Shown in pieces: positions 4,969 to 5,545 of a stretch of 5,545 nt of DNA; positions within the stretch are counted from its first letter, which is position 1, and the number at the start of each line of letters is the position of its first letter. The stretch is from a bacterium. GTDB taxonomy: Bacteria; Patescibacteriota; Minisyncoccia; Minisyncoccales; MHMH01. The stretch is taken from contig JAUSHA010000033.1 in the NCBI GenBank assembly GCA_030648815.1, forward strand, positions 1 through 5,545. Reading direction: 5' to 3'. A model generated the notes under the pieces. It had not been told where the DNA came from. It saw only the letters and a program-made list of their open reading frames with translations, and did no database searches. Made by a program: the position numbers and the translations under genes.

Positions 4969-4996
4969 TTAATACATAAAAAAATCTTACGGTCAA
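4969..4996 (-). promoter_or_regulatory. Promoter of the 4564-4935 gene
   Basis: Minus strand TTGACC (4991-4996; 5 of 6), a 16-base spacer and TATTAA (4969-4974; 4 of 6). Transcription would start near 4962 and give a leader of about 27 bases that includes the AGGAGG. Position and quality fit the strong Shine-Dalgarno downstream. Confidence 0.5.
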
Positions 4997-5103
4997 ATCA
5001 ATATGGCTCCCGCTTTTGGACAAACTGCGAACATTTGACTGGCGGGCAATGCGGGTAGGATTAGACGCATTAATCTCAACTTTCAATATACAGCTAACTT
5101 AAT
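4997..5103. other. Intergenic stretch with a GC-rich island
   Basis: No gene is seen between the promoter above and the stop of the 5104 gene. Bases 5005-5060 are clearly richer in G and C than the flanks, with CCCGC (5009-5013) able to pair with GCGGG at 5042-5046 or 5051-5055. There is no T tract and no clear terminator for the 5104 gene. Function unknown. Confidence 0.35.
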
Positions 5104-5545
5104 TTATTTCCCGCACTTTCCAAATCCACCTAAATAACCTCTCTGATTTAAGACGGGAATATCAATCAGTCTGTCCTTAGATAAAGACCAGCCGTTAATC
5201 TGCTCAAGGTATTCTGTATCTCCAACCTTTAAATTGTAAAAAGTTGTAAAATCCATTTCTCCCATATCGCTCATATGGTCAATTTCAATAAACCCTTTTG
5301 CCGGTATTTTTATTTCTTTATATTTTGAATGTCCCAAATTAATCAGTTCATCGCCTGCGCCGTCAAAAGAACCTTGCATCAAATATACAACTTTGTCCTC
5401 ATTGGCGATATTTATCAGATAAACCCTGACATCAAAAACATCTCCCTCTTTTTCAATAGCACCAAGATATATGTATGGTAAATCCGTTATTATTACATTT
5501 TTAGGTAATTCATTTGAAATTCTCATTCCATACATTAAAACGTCC
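5104..5545 (-). CDS. Hypothetical protein, start at or beyond the window edge
   Basis: An unrecognised soluble protein. The first in-window ATG is at 5535 (143 residues, MYGMRISNELPKN...), but the frame stays open to 5545 with no stop and no convincing Shine-Dalgarno, so the true start may lie outside. The sequence alternates short strands and turns: VIITDLPYIYLGAIEKEGDV, FDVRVYLINI, KVVYLMQGSFDG, YKEIKIPAKGFIEIDHMSDM, FTTFYNLKVGD, and a C-terminus RGYLGGFGKCGK. This suggests a beta-rich single domain, mildly acidic, without signal peptide or membrane helix. Conserved-looking hydrophobic strands and a clean stop (TAA at 5104-5106) support a real gene. No terminator is evident downstream, and the next gene has its own promoter 170 bases on. 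No function can be assigned. Confidence 0.7.
   Translation of the reverse strand, partial: DVLMYGMRISNELPKNVIITDLPYIYLGAIEKEGDVFDVRVYLINIANEDKVVYLMQGSFDGAGDELINLGHSKYKEIKIPAKGFIEIDHMSDMGEMDFTTFYNLKVGDTEYLEQINGWSLSKDRLIDIPVLNQRGYLGGFGKCGK

Noticed and set aside
5040..5075. tRNA 3' end
   Set aside because: The minus strand reads TCTAATCCTACCCGC, slightly like a T-arm and acceptor, but the 5' T-stem does not pair and no cloverleaf can be drawn.
1..5545. Recoded UGA, as in Gracilibacteria or SR1
   Set aside because: No gene needs in-frame TGA read as an amino acid; all families match under the standard code with TAA or TAG stops where checked.

Overview
The window is AT-rich bacterial DNA, densely packed, with all ten supported genes on the minus strand, so transcription runs from high to low coordinates. 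No rRNA, tRNA, insertion sequence or CRISPR array is visible. Small proteins, short gaps, many starts without a Shine-Dalgarno sequence, the standard genetic code and the style of the glycosyltransferase, nuclease and orphan proteins suggest a Candidate Phyla Radiation (Patescibacteria, Parcubacteria-like) genome. That placement is an inference; no marker gene is present.

In transcription order: (i) 5104-5545, an orphan protein cut by, or starting very near, the window edge; (ii) 4564-4935, a second orphan with its own promoter and a very strong Shine-Dalgarno, closed by a 14-bp hairpin at 4506-4537; (iii) 3838-4362, a histidine-phosphatase-family protein preceded by a 48-bp repeat; (iv) 3497-3736, a YwbE (DUF2196) protein with its own promoter; (v) a second identical copy of the 48-bp repeat, followed by a probable operon of a DUF167/YggU protein (3171-3392), a RecB/Cas4-like PD-(D/E)XK nuclease (2394-3146) and a 2H-phosphoesterase-fold protein (1754-2389); (vi) 806-1675, an EamA drug/metabolite transporter with its own TTGACA promoter and Shine-Dalgarno; (vii) an intrinsic terminator overlapped by a new promoter, then a nucleotidyltransferase (319-747) directly abutting the start of a family 4-type glycosyltransferase (1-318, cut by the window edge).

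The last pair probably belongs to a surface-glycan or sugar-activation pathway. The nuclease and 2H protein, 4 nt apart, may act together on nucleic acid or nucleotides, but no substrate can be read from the sequence. The most unusual non-coding signal is the perfect 48-bp direct repeat (3413-3460 and 4374-4421). Each copy lies just upstream of a start codon, and together they bracket the phosphatase and ywbE genes like a cassette. It is either a duplicated promoter region or a REP-like palindromic element that carries a TATAAAAT box.
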